A DNA stretch of 64,000 nt from Campylorhamphus procurvoides (lineage: Eukaryota; Chordata; Aves; Passeriformes; Dendrocolaptidae), in the NCBI GenBank assembly GCA_013396655.1, contig WBMV01000018.1, positions 124,001 through 188,000 on the forward strand, given 5' to 3'. Shown piece after piece: positions 11,695-24,700 of this stretch (position 1 is its first letter; every line of letters starts with the position of its first letter). The notes below the pieces were generated by a model. It made no database searches. It was not told the DNA's origin and saw only the letters and a list, made by a program, of their open reading frames with translations. A program made the position numbers and the translations under genes.

Positions 11695-12330
11695 GAAAAA
11701 ACAGTTATAGAAGTTATTACTGGCTTGAAACAGCTCCATGTGAGTGGAGGGGTCAGATTGGATTCTGTCAAGGTGGAATTGTACTCTTCCCCTTCCCATA
11801 TCTCACCTCTTTGAGAGCCACTGGTGCAGCACACCTGGAGCACTGCCCCACATTGCACACCCCAGAGCCCCTAACCCAGCCCCAGAATGGTTGCCACACT
11901 AGGAGCCCCACCTGGCGGGAGTGGCCACAGGAGTCCAGAGCATATAAAATCATCACCATACTGCCAGCATATTGTTCACAGACCTACCATTCTTTGATTT
12001 CTTGTAGCTGGATCTATGGTGGATCTGGAGTGGTAGCTATAATTCTCTTTTTCTTTGTTTTCTCTCTGTCTTCTCATTTACTCTCTATCCTTCTTTACTT
12101 CTTCCTCTTCTTCTGTTTTCCTTTTATTGATACTTGGGTAACTTGACATTTGGGTAACCTGGATGATCTGAAATTTGCTAAGTCAATGTTTTTTGAGTAC
12201 TTTATGTTGATTGAATGCTTGTTTTAAACTGTTGCTAAGTTCCCTTATTTTCTGAAGTCCATCAGTAAAAGTGTGTTGACTCCCTGAGAAGTTTAATAGC
12301 ACTAGCTTTCCTCAAGTAAGGAGATGGTAG
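11695..12330 (+). mobile_element. LTR fragment, family A copy 1
   Basis: An LTR-like block: a GC-richer upstream part, a TATA box (TATAAAA, 11943-11949), then a T/C-rich stretch (12037-12130). Downstream come 'gggtaac' repeats, 'agtactttatgttgattgaatgctt'-like sequence and a 'ttattttctg' stretch. The same order of landmarks occurs at 48930-49800 and, inverted, at 27900-28800. The ends are eroded and I found no target duplication. A roughly 111-codon open frame inside it is not taken as a gene. Confidence 0.6.
11943..11949 (+). promoter_or_regulatory. LTR TATA box
   Basis: TATAAAA lies at the same relative position as TATAAATA at 49323 and CTATAAA (minus) at 28438-28444 in the two other family A copies, upstream of the shared T/C-rich region. 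It is probably a fossil retroviral promoter. Confidence 0.5.
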
Positions 12331-15300
12331 GGTACAAGCCAGCATCCCAAGCTCTGCCAGGAGGATTGCAAAGATAGTGGTGGGATTTTTGCTCAGTCAT
12401 CAAATCTGTTTGGGTCTGTTTCCTTCTCATGAGCTCCTGTCTAAATTTTGCAAGTTGCAGAAGATACTCAGCTAGCCTGAACCACCATAGAATTTTTTTT
12501 TCCTTTTCCTCTCTCTTTTTTATTTTTTTTTTGCTGTATGTCTAAAGACATAATATTTCTCAAGGCTTATGAAGGTTAGCTTCTCATGTCTATTCCTTGT
12601 ATGCAAATGGTACTAAACTGCTCGTATATACTTTAGAGTAGACTTTGTCTGATAAAAGTATATTCAGTTCATCCAAACTAATACTGTTAGGTACTTCTGT
12701 GCTACATTCAAGTTTGAACCTAGTATTTTAAATGTTTGATTACTTTGTCAATAGGACAATCTGCACCTTATTTTCTCTCAGGGAACTGAAATTTTGCCCA
12801 GACTTTTGTAAAAGTTTGAGCTAAAATGTACACAAAGGTAATAAAATTCAAATTTCAGCTAAAACTATGGATCAGAAAACTGCAAGAGTGGGGTGGTTTC
12901 ATGTAATGATCCAATTCCTATCTTCTGAGTCACTATTTCCAAAAGGTATCTAAAATCAATAGTAAATGTTTTAAAATACAGATATCTATAGGTGCCCAGT
13001 TTGAACTACTTTAGTCACAAGAAGCAGATGCACATTTTATAGTACCACTGCCGCTGGATATAAACAGAACAGGGAAGAGTGATAGGGACTACAACTTTCT
13101 CCTCTCTCACATAAATGACTCAAAAGTTATTCTAAGAGGAAAACTATACACTGCGTCCCATCAGCCAATCCACTGTTCATCATCCTCTAACAACAGGCAG
13201 GAACAATCCTGTGGGGAGAGTGTGTGGAACAAAAACAGTATAAGGTGAACATTTCAATGGTATAATCTCTAAGCTGCTGTCAATTAGTAGTCAAAATGCT
13301 TCCTGAACCTTATGCTGCACCTGAATGATCATGAGAGTTTCCTTTTACTTGATCTCAGTTCGACCTTACACATTAGTTTTCTTGCCTGCAGAAGAGGCTA
13401 ACTTCAAAAGAATGGATAAAGTTCCTTCATCTGAGATCCAGTATACCTTTGTGAATACAGTTCTATTATGTGAGGTACTTGACTCTCCTCTAATAGGTAT
13501 TATTCAAGCAGTCTCAGTCACAAATAGAAGGACAGGTATCTAACCTTAAAAATGCATTTCTTTCACATCTGTGTACTAAATTGCTATGAATACTAAAAAG
13601 AATATTTCTTTTTAGAAAATTATTAAATTCAGGAATGATGGCTTCAGAAGCCTATCTCCTGACAATTTATCTGATTTATTTTCTGACAAATGAGTGTCTC
13701 AGAAAAATACTATGTGATATGTAGTTTCTTTTAAAAAGTTAAATTGTTATAACTTTTTATTTCTATTCTTGTCTTCAGATTTTCAAGAAGTAAAAAAGTT
13801 TATATTTTGAATGCATAACAGTTAAACTGTCCACTTAAAAAAAACCCAAACCAAACCAAACCATACAAAAAAAAAAATCCCCCAAACCAAAACAAACAAA
13901 CCAAACCCAAAACCCAACATACACAAACAAAAAACCCCTAACAAACAAAAAATAACAAAAAGAGAAAAAACAAATAATTAAAATTTTGATAGTAATATGA
14001 GCTGCAAAAAAATAGTGAGGAGAAGCATCCATAAAGTGAAACAGTTGTAAATAGCAAAGAACACTATTGAATCAATGAGACTAAGCATATTTCAGGAATT
14101 AAGTGATGTTAGGAGCATTTCCAGGTATTAAAACTTAATTGTCTATGTTGTAAAGTTGTTAGAATGGTTTCAGATATGACTTTGGCACAGCCAGCTAGCC
14201 CTGTCCCAAAGAAATCTGAACATGTTTCTGAAGTTTGTGTAGGCCAGGAACCACACAATAGCAGGCAGTTTGTATAAAAATACCTTCATTTAGAAACTGA
14301 AAATTTAATAGTATGGAATTATGTCATTCAATGTCAGATACCATCAGAGCCAGAAAGCATTTCTGAACATGCTTGTAAAGAAATCAAATCAAAACAAAAT
14401 AGAAAAAAGCCCTTCAAATGTGTCTCTAGTATTGAGCTCCCGGAGTCTCTGGCACCAAGCCCAGTATTCAGCTCTCAGACCTCTTTTATCACTAGATACA
14501 TCTTCACATTTTTTAGTGGCTCACCTCACCTGCAACCCTCCCCACACACTCACATACCGAATAGTGAGTGTATCCACACAGAAAAAGCTTAGAAATAAAG
14601 TTTAAGAAGAAAGACAAACCATGCAGGATTGAGCCAGCTGAGTGTACTGAGCAGCTGCCAGCTCACAAATGACCAGCTGCTTTTATTTCTCTGCCCCCGT
14701 TTTTTCAAACTTGTTCCTCCCTGATCTGTCCTGGTCTTTCCCCTCCCTTTAGCCCTTGCCTAGAAAGCCCATGAAAAATGCTATACAATGCCGAACACTC
14801 AGTTCCAAAATCACACCCTCCCTCTAGATACCTCATAGTAAATGCTACATTTACACAATAAAGGCACTTCTTTTACAGGGCATGCTTGGGCGTACAAGAT
14901 CATACCCACTCTAGAAAATGACACTCTAGAGCGTGTCCATAAAGCCTATTTGCAGTGCTTATTTACAGGTCTGCTGGTTTTAAAGACCTAATCATGAGAA
15001 CTCTTTATGAGGATATTCTCAGTGCATTCCTCAAACACTGAAACATATCCACTAACCCTTGATAGTATAAGAACATTGACAGACTGGGTCTGGGTTACAG
15101 TCTAAAGCTTTGCATTGATACTTTTTCCAAGACTGTAAAGTGATACTAAGTCACACAATAGGCTAAAAAGTCAATTCTGAATGCAATAATTTTTCTTTAT
15201 AATTTCATTTATAACTTTGAAGAATCAAGGGACCAAATCTAAATAACTTAATCAAGTGAATAGTTTCACCTCAATCGGTGATTAATAGATGCAACCAGAA

Positions 15301-17999
15301 TTACATAAGGGTCTGGGGCCAATTTTTTCATACTGTTAACTTGTTTAAATAGTAACAATATCCTATAATTTCAAAAAGAAAATGTGATTTGAAAGTAAGT
15401 TCTCTATCAGAGTGTTATGCATTGTTTTACAGGTGGGAAAGAAAGGAGACAACATACTCAAGACAATTATATAACATCAATGAATGTGAGAAGAAAAAAC
15501 TTGAACACTGAACAAAGTTATTGAACAGAAACCAGCCTTAGAAATTAAAATCTGAAATTTTCAAATCACTGTAATGTTCCAAATTTTTGTTGACTTTCTA
15601 TTTAATATACTTTTTCTACATTTTCTTGCTTTGAAACCTCAGCTATGTTTTGCAAAATTTTGTCAACACCCTCATCTTTGACTGGATGCATTGAGAATCT
15701 TTATAAAGTTTTGAAAAAGATTTCTTTGACAAATATTTAACAAAACTCATAGAAAAAAATTCAGACAATTGGAGGCATGCTTAATAAATTATAGGTTATT
15801 AATGCCACTAATCTCTCTTTATTTCTGTGTGCTGGATATTAATGTTTGGTCTATGATCACTATATTTGGTGTGCTAAGGTTACTATAAGTGCTAGAAGCC
15901 TTAGGGGATAAAAAGCGTGGGGAGGAAAATGGCAAATGATGTGTGATCTTTGTGATCCAACACACAGATATCTATTATATGTGACTGTGTTGCATATCAA
16001 TGCAAAGCATGGATCAATTCTGTCAGTTAGAATAAAAGAAAGAATAAAATCTTGAAACTATGCAATTTTTATTATTATTAACAGCTGTTTCTCCTTTGCT
16101 TTACTTTATTTCATTTTGTTTTCCTTCTCAGTATAAAACAACCTCACATTAGCTTTTTACATCTAAGTATGGTAAATCTTCTGAAGTCCATTTGTTCATA
16201 GATAATGAAGGTACAATAAGCAGGTGCAAGAAAGACAAATACCCAGAGTCTCAGAATAGCAGCTGAATAAAAATACACTGTGTACAATGATCCAGGACAG
16301 GGCTCTAACATGATCATCAGACTGAATAAGGCGCTTAAAACCAGTAACAGAGTAAATGGTGTGTTAGGATAATAGGTTGCTGACAGGATGGATGCCCTGC
16401 AGCTGAATCTCTCTCTTCTTTCTGGAAGATTTTGTAATGGAGAATTAAGCATTGTCTACCTCGGGCTTACTCAGTCAGAATGTATTTCTGCAGATGAAGC
16501 TGTTGATATGACAAGTAAAGGCGCAGGGATAACTCTTATAAAGCCTTAGTGCTTGCAGGCATGAGTCCCTGCACATTGAGCAGGCAGGGTCAGTGCTGTA
16601 TCCTCTAGACAGCAACAAATAGAAAAGACTATGTAGGTATAGAACAATAGTTGATAGAAGAATAAATCAAGCATTATACTGTAGGGCTAGTGTTACTATG
16701 GAGAAATGAGTCCCTTAGGGGTCTGCAAGGAAAAGCATTGATATGCAAACCTGCTAAGACTTTGGAAAGCATAATGCACTGAAAAAATGTACACACAAAA
16801 ATGGTAGTGGTAATGGTAGATTCATTACCATACAAGAGCTCACTCACTATTAACAGGGTTCATAATAGAAGACAAGTAAATGGCAAATCAGAAAAAATTG
16901 TAAAGATGACACAGTGACACATCTTTTGAAATTTCCTGTATGTGTTTCACACAGACAAGCAAAAATTTGCCCTCTCAAAACAAAATATATTCTAAATGTG
17001 TTAGTTTAGCAGAATATGGCTTTATAGGCACATTTCCATTGAAAAAAGGTAGGATTCTGTGATTCATCTAATCTTATAAATGTACTTTTTCTATGTGCCT
17101 CTTGACAAACTGAAACTTAGCAAGGATTTAACAAAAAGAAAAAAAAGGTAACAAAATAAACACCATGATTATTATTTTATAATAATGCATCTTCATTTCT
17201 TGGTAAAAGTAACTACATTTTTTTAACTAAGCAGTTCCATGAATGCTGAAACTCATGATGTGTGATTTTATGGATTAGAAATTTGATGGTGATTAGCTTT
17301 GTGTCTGAGAAGGTGCAAACTTCAATCAAGAGACAGTAACTTCCTCTTAATATTGGGACAATTTTAAGAAGTCTCTCAGTTGTTTTTTTTTGTCCAGTAG
17401 TGACTGTGCTTGCACTGTTGCCTTCACCAAAATCAAAACATATTAAGAGTGTCTTTATTTGGTCAGTTACATTCGGGAAATATGCAATTATAATTGAGAA
17501 TTTTTTATTCATGTAAGTTTTATTAAATTAATGGTAATTTGGAAGTTAAATGCTATCTCATGCTTGGTCTCTTGCTCTCTATCGTTCTCTCTTTCCCTCT
17601 CACGTGCAGAGCATAAATTTAAGCTGGCGATTTTTTTTTTTTTTAATAAGATGAATGTATTGTCTCTGGTCCTCTCTTGCTTTCTTGCTTTAAGAGTCTT
17701 CACAGACTTTTCCCATTCCACGTAAGCTAGCTAATGTCATCTTTAAACCATTTTCTACATTCTCCTTTTGTAATAGAAAAAAAGATAGAAGCTAACAAGT
17801 CTAAAAGGTTCTCTAATATCTTTCTGTGCAGTATTGTTTCTTTCTAAAATGTACGGAAGGATAGTAACTGGACCTAATGTATGTACAAAAAGTGTTCAAT
17901 TTAATTTATGTGCAATAATCTCACCATATTTTGCTGAATTTAGAGGGTGTTTCCTCGGGAATATTACATTTTAATCAATTAAAATATTGGTACTAAGTT
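12331..17999. other. unique DNA, no gene supported
   Basis: No recognisable gene or transposon. It contains the A/C-rich block 13837-13976. About 14620-15060 is slightly richer in GC and of unknown nature. A minus-strand open frame of 102 codons (16144-16452) encodes two hydrophobic stretches but has no recognised homology or convincing splice context. Everything else is AT-rich background. Confidence 0.55.
13837..13976. repeat. A/C-rich low-complexity block
   Basis: About 140 bases are composed almost entirely of A and C on the plus strand, in AAACC/CAAA units with A runs. G appears only near the far end. It is a diverged (CAAA/CCAAA)n simple repeat and would be read as T/G on the other strand. 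Confidence 0.85.
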
Positions 18000-18420
18000 T
18001 TATCTGTCCAGCAACAATGTCTGGGTCTGTAGTCACTGCAAACTCACAGCTGGACCAGTCAGGGAGTAGGAGGTCCCAAGTCTGGGCAGGGATATCAGAT
18101 GAATGAAGATCTATGCTGGTATCTGGGGGAACCTGCTTATGTGGGGTGCCTCTAGGATGAGTGTCTGAGTTCTGAGAGTTTGCTAGGGAGCATCGAGCTG
18201 GACCAGTCAGTGCCTCCGGAACCTGTGGACATTTATGTGTCTGGGGGCCGGGGGCGGNTCACTACTGCTTAGACCTGCAAAAGGGAAAGGAGGGGTCGCA
18301 TCCTTCAGCCTGGGCATAGAGCAACAGACTGGGCTTCAGCATCTGAGCAGGAAGAATTCTCCCTGCTGCTCTAGGCAGTAGCTGCTCCTAATATCTCTTA
18401 ACACTCAGATTATGAGAAAC
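18000..18420. repeat. GC-richer unclassified repeat-like island
   Basis: This about 420-base block is clearly richer in G+C than its surroundings and begins and ends abruptly. AGCTGGACCAGTCAG occurs twice (near 18050 and 18197), and there is a G-rich stretch with an unresolved base at 18258. It looks like part of an interspersed repeat, possibly an LTR, but I do not recognise the family and see no TG/CA ends or target duplication. Confidence 0.4.
18258..18258. other. unresolved base (N)
   Basis: A single N lies in a G-rich run, probably a low-quality consensus call rather than biology. Confidence 0.95.
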
Positions 18421-20000
18421 ATTTAAGAATTTTGCTGTGGCCATGGATACCATCCCCTAAACTGTAAAACAAATTAACCATGGATTTCCCACTAAATATG
18501 AAGCTATAATATGAGTACAATTATTTCTAAATACAAGATCTTTTATGCTTGGTAATTTCATTTTTATTTAGGTACGCAGTTAATATTAGCCTCTGCTTTT
18601 GTTTATAAAACTACATGTATGGTTTGTTATATTCTACTTATTCTGACAGGTAGCCTCAGTTTTAAACAGTCCAAAAATGCTAGAATAAATCATGGACATC
18701 AGAATTAATAGTTACCTAGAAGAGACAGAGTCAATTTAATTTGAATTTTGGGAGTTTAATAAGACTTTTCTTGGAGTGTAACTTACTTTTTTTTCTTATT
18801 AATATGAATATTGCTAAAGGAATTATATTTAGAAATGCTGAACTGTTATGAGTCTCCAAATGGACCATAGCTTTCAAGTGAATGTTCCTGGGCCATTCTT
18901 CTACATCTAGTTTCCCACAGGAAGGCTAAAAAGATTTTTACATTCAAAATGCAAGTTTTATCAAAGTAAAAGAATCTTTAAATCTTTTAAAATTATCTCA
19001 AAGGACAGAATAAAAATTAAAAAGGGGTTATAAACTATTTTCTTCAACTGTGTAGAAGTCCCCTGTTGTTGAGTCTTTGCTTCCAGACATTACTCTTGTT
19101 AACCTTCTGAATTTCCTACCTGCAGCAACTCTGCACAGTTCCCTAAAGCCTTTCTTTTTCCTCTGAAGCAGAGATAATTGCTGTTTGTTCTATGTAACAA
19201 TTTCTGGGCCTTTACATCATCTAAAGGATCCCATTCTTTGTTGAGACCTCTTTCCACTCTTCATCCAGTAGTAATTTAAACTTCCTCATCCCAATATACA
19301 GTACCTCAGCATGATAATGTATAATCTCGTGTAACCATTTCTCTTTGACAATAGATGGTAAGAACCCATTCTGCATAATCAATTGAACATCAAGAGTTAT
19401 TTTACTAAGCAAAATAATTACCTCGCATGAGGTCAGTTGAATAACTGTGCTTTACCAACTGTCCTGACTAGATGTCAATTTACTATAATAGAAATATAAA
19501 TTTGATGTAAATTCAGTCAGTGAGATCAGATAGTTAAAACTCAAACTATAAACTGAATTCTACTCAGATTTTCCTGCTGGAAAAATCTGTTACTGCAGCT
19601 AGATAGAAATCTTGAGTTATGACTATTTTCTTCAATATATCCATAGTTACTTCTATAAAATAGGAATTTTCAAAGCTTAGTGTCCTCTGTACTTACTATA
19701 CTTGTGAATATATAATTTAATTAAAGTCCTACTGTAATCTGCCTACAACGTATTTTGGTTATTTTGTAACCAGCTCATCCGTGCAGAAGTTAGCGCATAG
19801 TAACCAGGTTGTTGCATTTGAGTCATTTTTCTCTAACATGGAAAAAGTGATGGTTCTGTTAGATGCCATGTTCCCTTTCATCTGACAAAAGTTTAAGCTG
19901 AAATAGGTGTATGGGTCTAACATTTCCTACCACGTTAACGATTTGTTTCCATTGCCCCACTTATATAAGCCCCACATCACCATTCACTCATTCCACCTTA
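18421..20000. other. unique AT-rich DNA
   Basis: Nothing beyond AT-rich background was seen: no recognised repeat, exon-like frame or RNA. Confidence 0.65.
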
Positions 20001-20004
20001 GTGG

Positions 20005-20524
20005 GAAGGGAAGGGGCATCAGAAGGGTAAAACTGAGAAAACTTGTTGGTTGACATAAAGTTCACTTAATAGTAAAGCAAAAACTATGTACACAAACAAA
20101 GAGAAACAAGGAATTAATTTTCTGCTTCACGTTGGCGGACAGATGTTCAGCCGTCTCCAGGAAAGTAGAGCCTCATCATGCATAATGATAACTTGGGAAG
20201 ACAAACACTGTCACTCCAAATGACTCTCCTTCTTCCCTCAGCTTTTATTGATGAACAGTATGTCATATGGCATGGGATATCCCCTTGGTCAGTTAAGTTC
20301 AGCTGCCCTGGCTGTCTCCCATTGCAGCCTCTTGCATATCCTCCACATTACTTACTGGTGTGGTAGTGTGAGGAAGCAGAAAAAGCCTTGACACACTGTA
20401 AAGCCCTGTTCAGAAATAGCTAAAACATTCCTATGTTATTATCAATGTGTTGGTCGTAAATATGAAAGAACATTATAGGAACTACATGGATAAAATCAAC
20501 TCTATCCCAACCAAAGCCAGTAGA
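20005..20524 (-). mobile_element. bird ERV LTR, minus strand
   Basis: Several landmarks match an LTR type I know to be common in songbird genomes: 'agacaaacactgtcactcc', 'gtcatatggcatgggatat', 'ccttggtcagtt', 'cagctgccctggctgt' and 'gccttgacacactgtaaa', then 'aactctatcccaaccaaag' and CCAGTAGA at 20517-20524, which would be the LTR 5' end read on the minus strand. The left end is uncertain, somewhere in 19990-20030 near 'aaaactgagaaaactt'. No internal retroviral sequence is adjacent, so a solo or truncated LTR is likely. No target duplication was found. Confidence 0.65.
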
Positions 20525-21650
20525 ATTTCAAGCCTTTGTTAGTAGTATTGTGAGACAGGATTTATTCTATGTTGAGTTTTGTTTAAGGACTTAGATTTCA
20601 AATATTTCTTTTTGCTTGTGGGTAAAACAATTAGGTATTAAACTGAGATGCCTTTTATTTATTAGTCCATTTATATCCATGTCATGATGTAGGTATAAAT
20701 CCAGCCACTTCAAGTATATTCTTCACTGTGCACTATTTTGATCTTATCAAAATTTGAAGTAACAGCATAGGAAAGCCCTCAGTTTTCTTAATTATCCACT
20801 GGAATGTTCTTCCTGCATTGTCTGGGAGGACATTTTATCCCCTCTGATCAGGTGCTTGGGGGTGGATCTACTTTAATTTATTCTTGGTCCCATACATCAT
20901 TTCTCATATGTTGTCCAGAGACATCAAACTCAGTATATATTTTGAATTTCAATTTCTGATTTCTTTTTAATACCTTTAGCATTTTACCGGAGGCAGAACA
21001 TTTTTATTGTGATAATGAATAATAACAACTACTGCTTCTCTGTATGGAATATTACAGCTTTCAAATGTGTCAGTTTTCTGTAAGCCAGAACTTGGACGTG
21101 AATTTACACAGATCTTTTCATACCAGTGATGAAAGCATAAGTTTGTTTTTGTTGGATTTTATAATAAATGCATAATCAAAATAAATTTCAAAGTGTTTAG
21201 GTATGACTTTATGAACATTAGAAACTGTTAAACTTTTTTCTATTGGAGATACCAACTTCCCTTCTTTCTTTACACAGACTGAGGACTCTGAATCTCTTTT
21301 CTCTCCTTTTCCTTTTTTTAAATATTTTTTTAATTGCAAAAATATTTTCTTAAAATATACCTATTATGTTATTTATTCTGTTATTTAAATGAAGTCTAGT
21401 ATTCCTCTGATGATGTCACTGTGTCAAACAATTTGATCTTGATTACTGTGGTATCTGTTATATTGTCTAGCTCTTTTTTACAGTTCTTGCTTTCCACATA
21501 AGAATTTTGTTAAAAATATGAATAATTAAAGCAAACTAATGGCAGCTTCCATACTAAATTGTCACTGCTGCCAACTGTACAGTTGGACTGATACTGTGTC
21601 CTTCCTAGCTGGACACAAAGAACCTTTTAACAAGATGTAGCACGGACTAA
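20525..21650. other. unique AT-rich DNA
   Basis: No gene. There is a nested inverted repeat: TTTTGAT/ATCAAAA with a 3-base loop near 20736-20752, enclosed by ACTTCAA and TTGAAGT arms. Confidence 0.65.
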
Positions 21651-21786
21651 ATCACAGAATCATAGAATATTCTGAGTTGGAAGGAACCCACAAAGATCAC
21701 TGAGTCCATCTTTTAAGGGAATGGCCTATATGGGGATCAAACTAACAACTTTGGTGTTATTAGCACTATGTTCTAACCAATTAATT
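21651..21786 (-). mobile_element. tRNA-Ile-derived SINE with CR1-type tail
   Basis: On the minus strand the element starts with a tRNA-Ile(AAT)-like head (plus 21722-21785). TTGGTTAGA, the anticodon loop CTAATAA with AAT intact, the variable region and a B-box-like GTTTGATCCCC are all readable. It then passes into a CR1-like 3' end that reads on the plus strand 'atcacagaatcatagaat' (21651-21668) followed by 'attctgagttggaagga'. A pol III head plus CR1 tail is the design of TguSINE1-type passerine SINEs, mobilised by CR1 machinery. The A box is degraded, the first part of the acceptor and D-arm is decayed, and no target duplication is visible. It is not a functional tRNA gene. Confidence 0.85.
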
Positions 21787-24700
21787 TTTTGTTGTAATTA
21801 CTATGCACACTTTGTGGTCTGAAACGTGTATGTGTCAGGCATGCTTATGAGAATACTTGATTTTTCATTTCACCCTTAATAATATGACAAATATGACCTC
21901 TCTGGAAATATTCTTCCATATGACAGTAACCTGTTAAAAGGTTTTAAGCAGGGAAAAGTAGTTCTTCCTCACACTTAAGTTGAGATTATAGTGTAGATTT
22001 TAACGCATTATATTCTGTGTCAAAAATTTTTCACTTTAATGGCAGATTTGCAAAAGATAAAGAGTAAAACTGAAACATAAGTGTATTTTTAGAGTAAATT
22101 TAGCTAGAAGACTATACATTTACATGATCCACACAATTCCTGGGATGCAGTGTCTTTTGGTTTCTCACAGATTCTAAAAAAATTATTACTGAAGATCATA
22201 ATCATTACTAAAGATGCATTCAAATATTTTCCTGAAATATCAGGAGTGGTATGGCCAGGGATGTTCTGAGATAAAAATGAAACTTTAAAGTGCACGCAAG
22301 AGACAGAAGTATAAAAAATTGCAGGGAATTTTTGCTTACATTAATCTAAAATGGCATCTCCTATTACTGCTGCAGCTCTGCTGTTGGCTGATAAGAGGGT
22401 TGCTGTGACCTTATGAGCTAAAGTACACAAGTCAAACTGGAGCCAGTATATTGAATATTTTTCAAGTAGGCGTTGCTAAAACGTATACAGAGAGGAATCT
22501 TATTTGTGTTATGAAATCTATCAGCATATATGTTGCTAAAGTGACCTCTGATTGTCAGTGATGTTTCTTTTCAGTGCTTTTGGGTACTTTGCACCCTGCT
22601 CCTACTTAAGGTTTTTGGTTTGTTGTTGTTTGTTAGGTTTTGGGAGGGGAGTTTATCTGGAAGGCAATTTCTTATTATGAGCCTTGTGCCTGTGGTATAA
22701 ATATGAAATTATGTAACTTTTTTTGCTTTATAGTGTGATTACCCTAGATAAACATTAACAATGAGTTAGTCATCTATTTGAAATTCTCATTTTCAGAATT
22801 TCTCAGGTCTTTACATGCGTCCTCCTCTCATGAATCTTTCCAGGGATGGTGCTTATTTCTATCTTAGACAAGAGAGGCAGTGTTTTCAACCAGCTGAGGA
22901 GCTAGTCCTTTGTATGTGAGTTGTTTGGTGGTAGGTTTTTTTGTTTGTTTGTTTTCTTTATTTCTTTAGTACCATTTATGTATATCTATGTCTATATCTG
23001 GTTTATATCTATATATCCATCTGTCTGTAACTGTATATTTCTGCACAGATGCATGCATGCAAAGATACAACGGAAAATTGTGTTTCTATGCAAATATAAT
23101 GAAATTGTATTTTAAGGCAATGTTGTTTATATAAATATATTAAACAAATCTCTGTGCATTCATTACTTTCCAATCCTAAATAATCTCAAAGTGCCAGGAT
23201 ACACTTGCAAGCCTTATCACTGAACAAGGAACAAAATCCATATGCTTATTTTTGCAGAGATTTCAAAGACCAAAAAATTGGTTACTTGATCATAGTCTTT
23301 GCACCAGAGAGATATATATCTGAGTGACTTGTTCCATGAACGATGAACAAAAACATCTAAACAATAATAACAAAGCATAGTGCATAGACTACCAGCTTTG
23401 TTGAGTCATAATAGACTTCATTGCTTTTGAGTCATCTTGCACTTTTCACTGGACAAGTCTCCGCTGAAACTGGGCCCCAAAACCTCTCAAAAACCCTCAA
23501 GTTTTCATGAAAGATACAAAAACTTTTTACAAGATGAATTATCTAGTTCTTACACCAATTACAATGCAAAATATTCTTATTCTCTATTGATTGAGGTAGC
23601 ATATCAGTAATTTTAGAAACTGAAGAAATTTTTAATATGAGGGAAAAATTAGCTGATGCTTTGAAATGGGATCAAGTACCTGGAGATGACATTCAACCTT
23701 AGGGCATTCTGGAAATCCTCTACTAGGACAGCATACAGCTACCTGATTGAAAATAATGAAAAAAAAAATGCAAAAAGTCAATAGGGAAAAGAGAAAGATT
23801 CTGGTGGGGCTGGCATGGAACCGGGCACCAGTATGAGAGAGGCACAGGAGAAATAAAATAATTTGCAGTTTTAAAATGGGTCCTATTTCCTTCTGGCTCT
23901 ATATCTCACAGTTTCCTAAAGCTTCACTCTACTGCATTTCTATTACCCCTCTAATTTAGTTCTCAAATACGACACTGAAGGATATGATCTTTAAGAAAAA
24001 AAAAAAAAGAATAAATAATTTAAACACTCCAACTCCTTGGAATGCTTCCATTTTTTTTCAGGGTCATGTCAGTAGGAACTCCATACCTGCCCTCGAACTG
24101 AGAGTTAGTCCTGAAAAGCAAGTCAAATTGTAAAGCACATCCTGGAATAGAAAATCATTTCAGCCTCTTCCCTTCCAAAAAATTAAAAAGGATTTTGTCT
24201 GCAGCTGGAAATGTCATTATCATCAAAGTCTTATTCTGACACAGCAGAACAAGATCAATTTCTCAGAGACACTGCAGTAGGTTGGCTGCTGTATGTTATT
24301 CTCCTTTCCCCGAAAGCTGCAAGCAACCCTTGACAAATTCACTTTGTTTGCTTTTGAGGGCTGGGGAATGCTATTGAAGAGCAATATTCAAATGTATTGC
24401 TAAAATACAACTTCAAGTAGGAAAAAGGCCCCTTCTCTTGTAGTCACAGAGAATAAGAAAAAGAACCCAACTCCCCCAGAAGATGGCAGTAAGGCAGGAG
24501 AATGGAGAACAATCCCCTTTCTTCACAAATATGAGTGCATTTGTGAGTACACACACAAATACACATTTCTGCTTGTAGCATTGCAGATTATTGAGGGTGA
24601 AATGAAATAAAAAAACCCTGATGCTTTCTTTTTTAAATACATCAATACTTTCAAATATTTCATCCGGTTTAAAATATTTTTCTTGCTCTGGACACTTAAT

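Noticed and set aside
16144..16452. 102-codon minus-strand frame with two hydrophobic stretches
   Set aside because: The segment looks membrane-like, but I recognise no family, splice context is unconvincing, and frames of this length are expected by chance in 64 kb. A cross-species codon-conservation test would settle it.
21722..21785. Possible functional tRNA-Ile gene
   Set aside because: The 5' acceptor and D-arm are decayed, and the 3' side runs directly into a CR1-like tail, so it is a SINE head.
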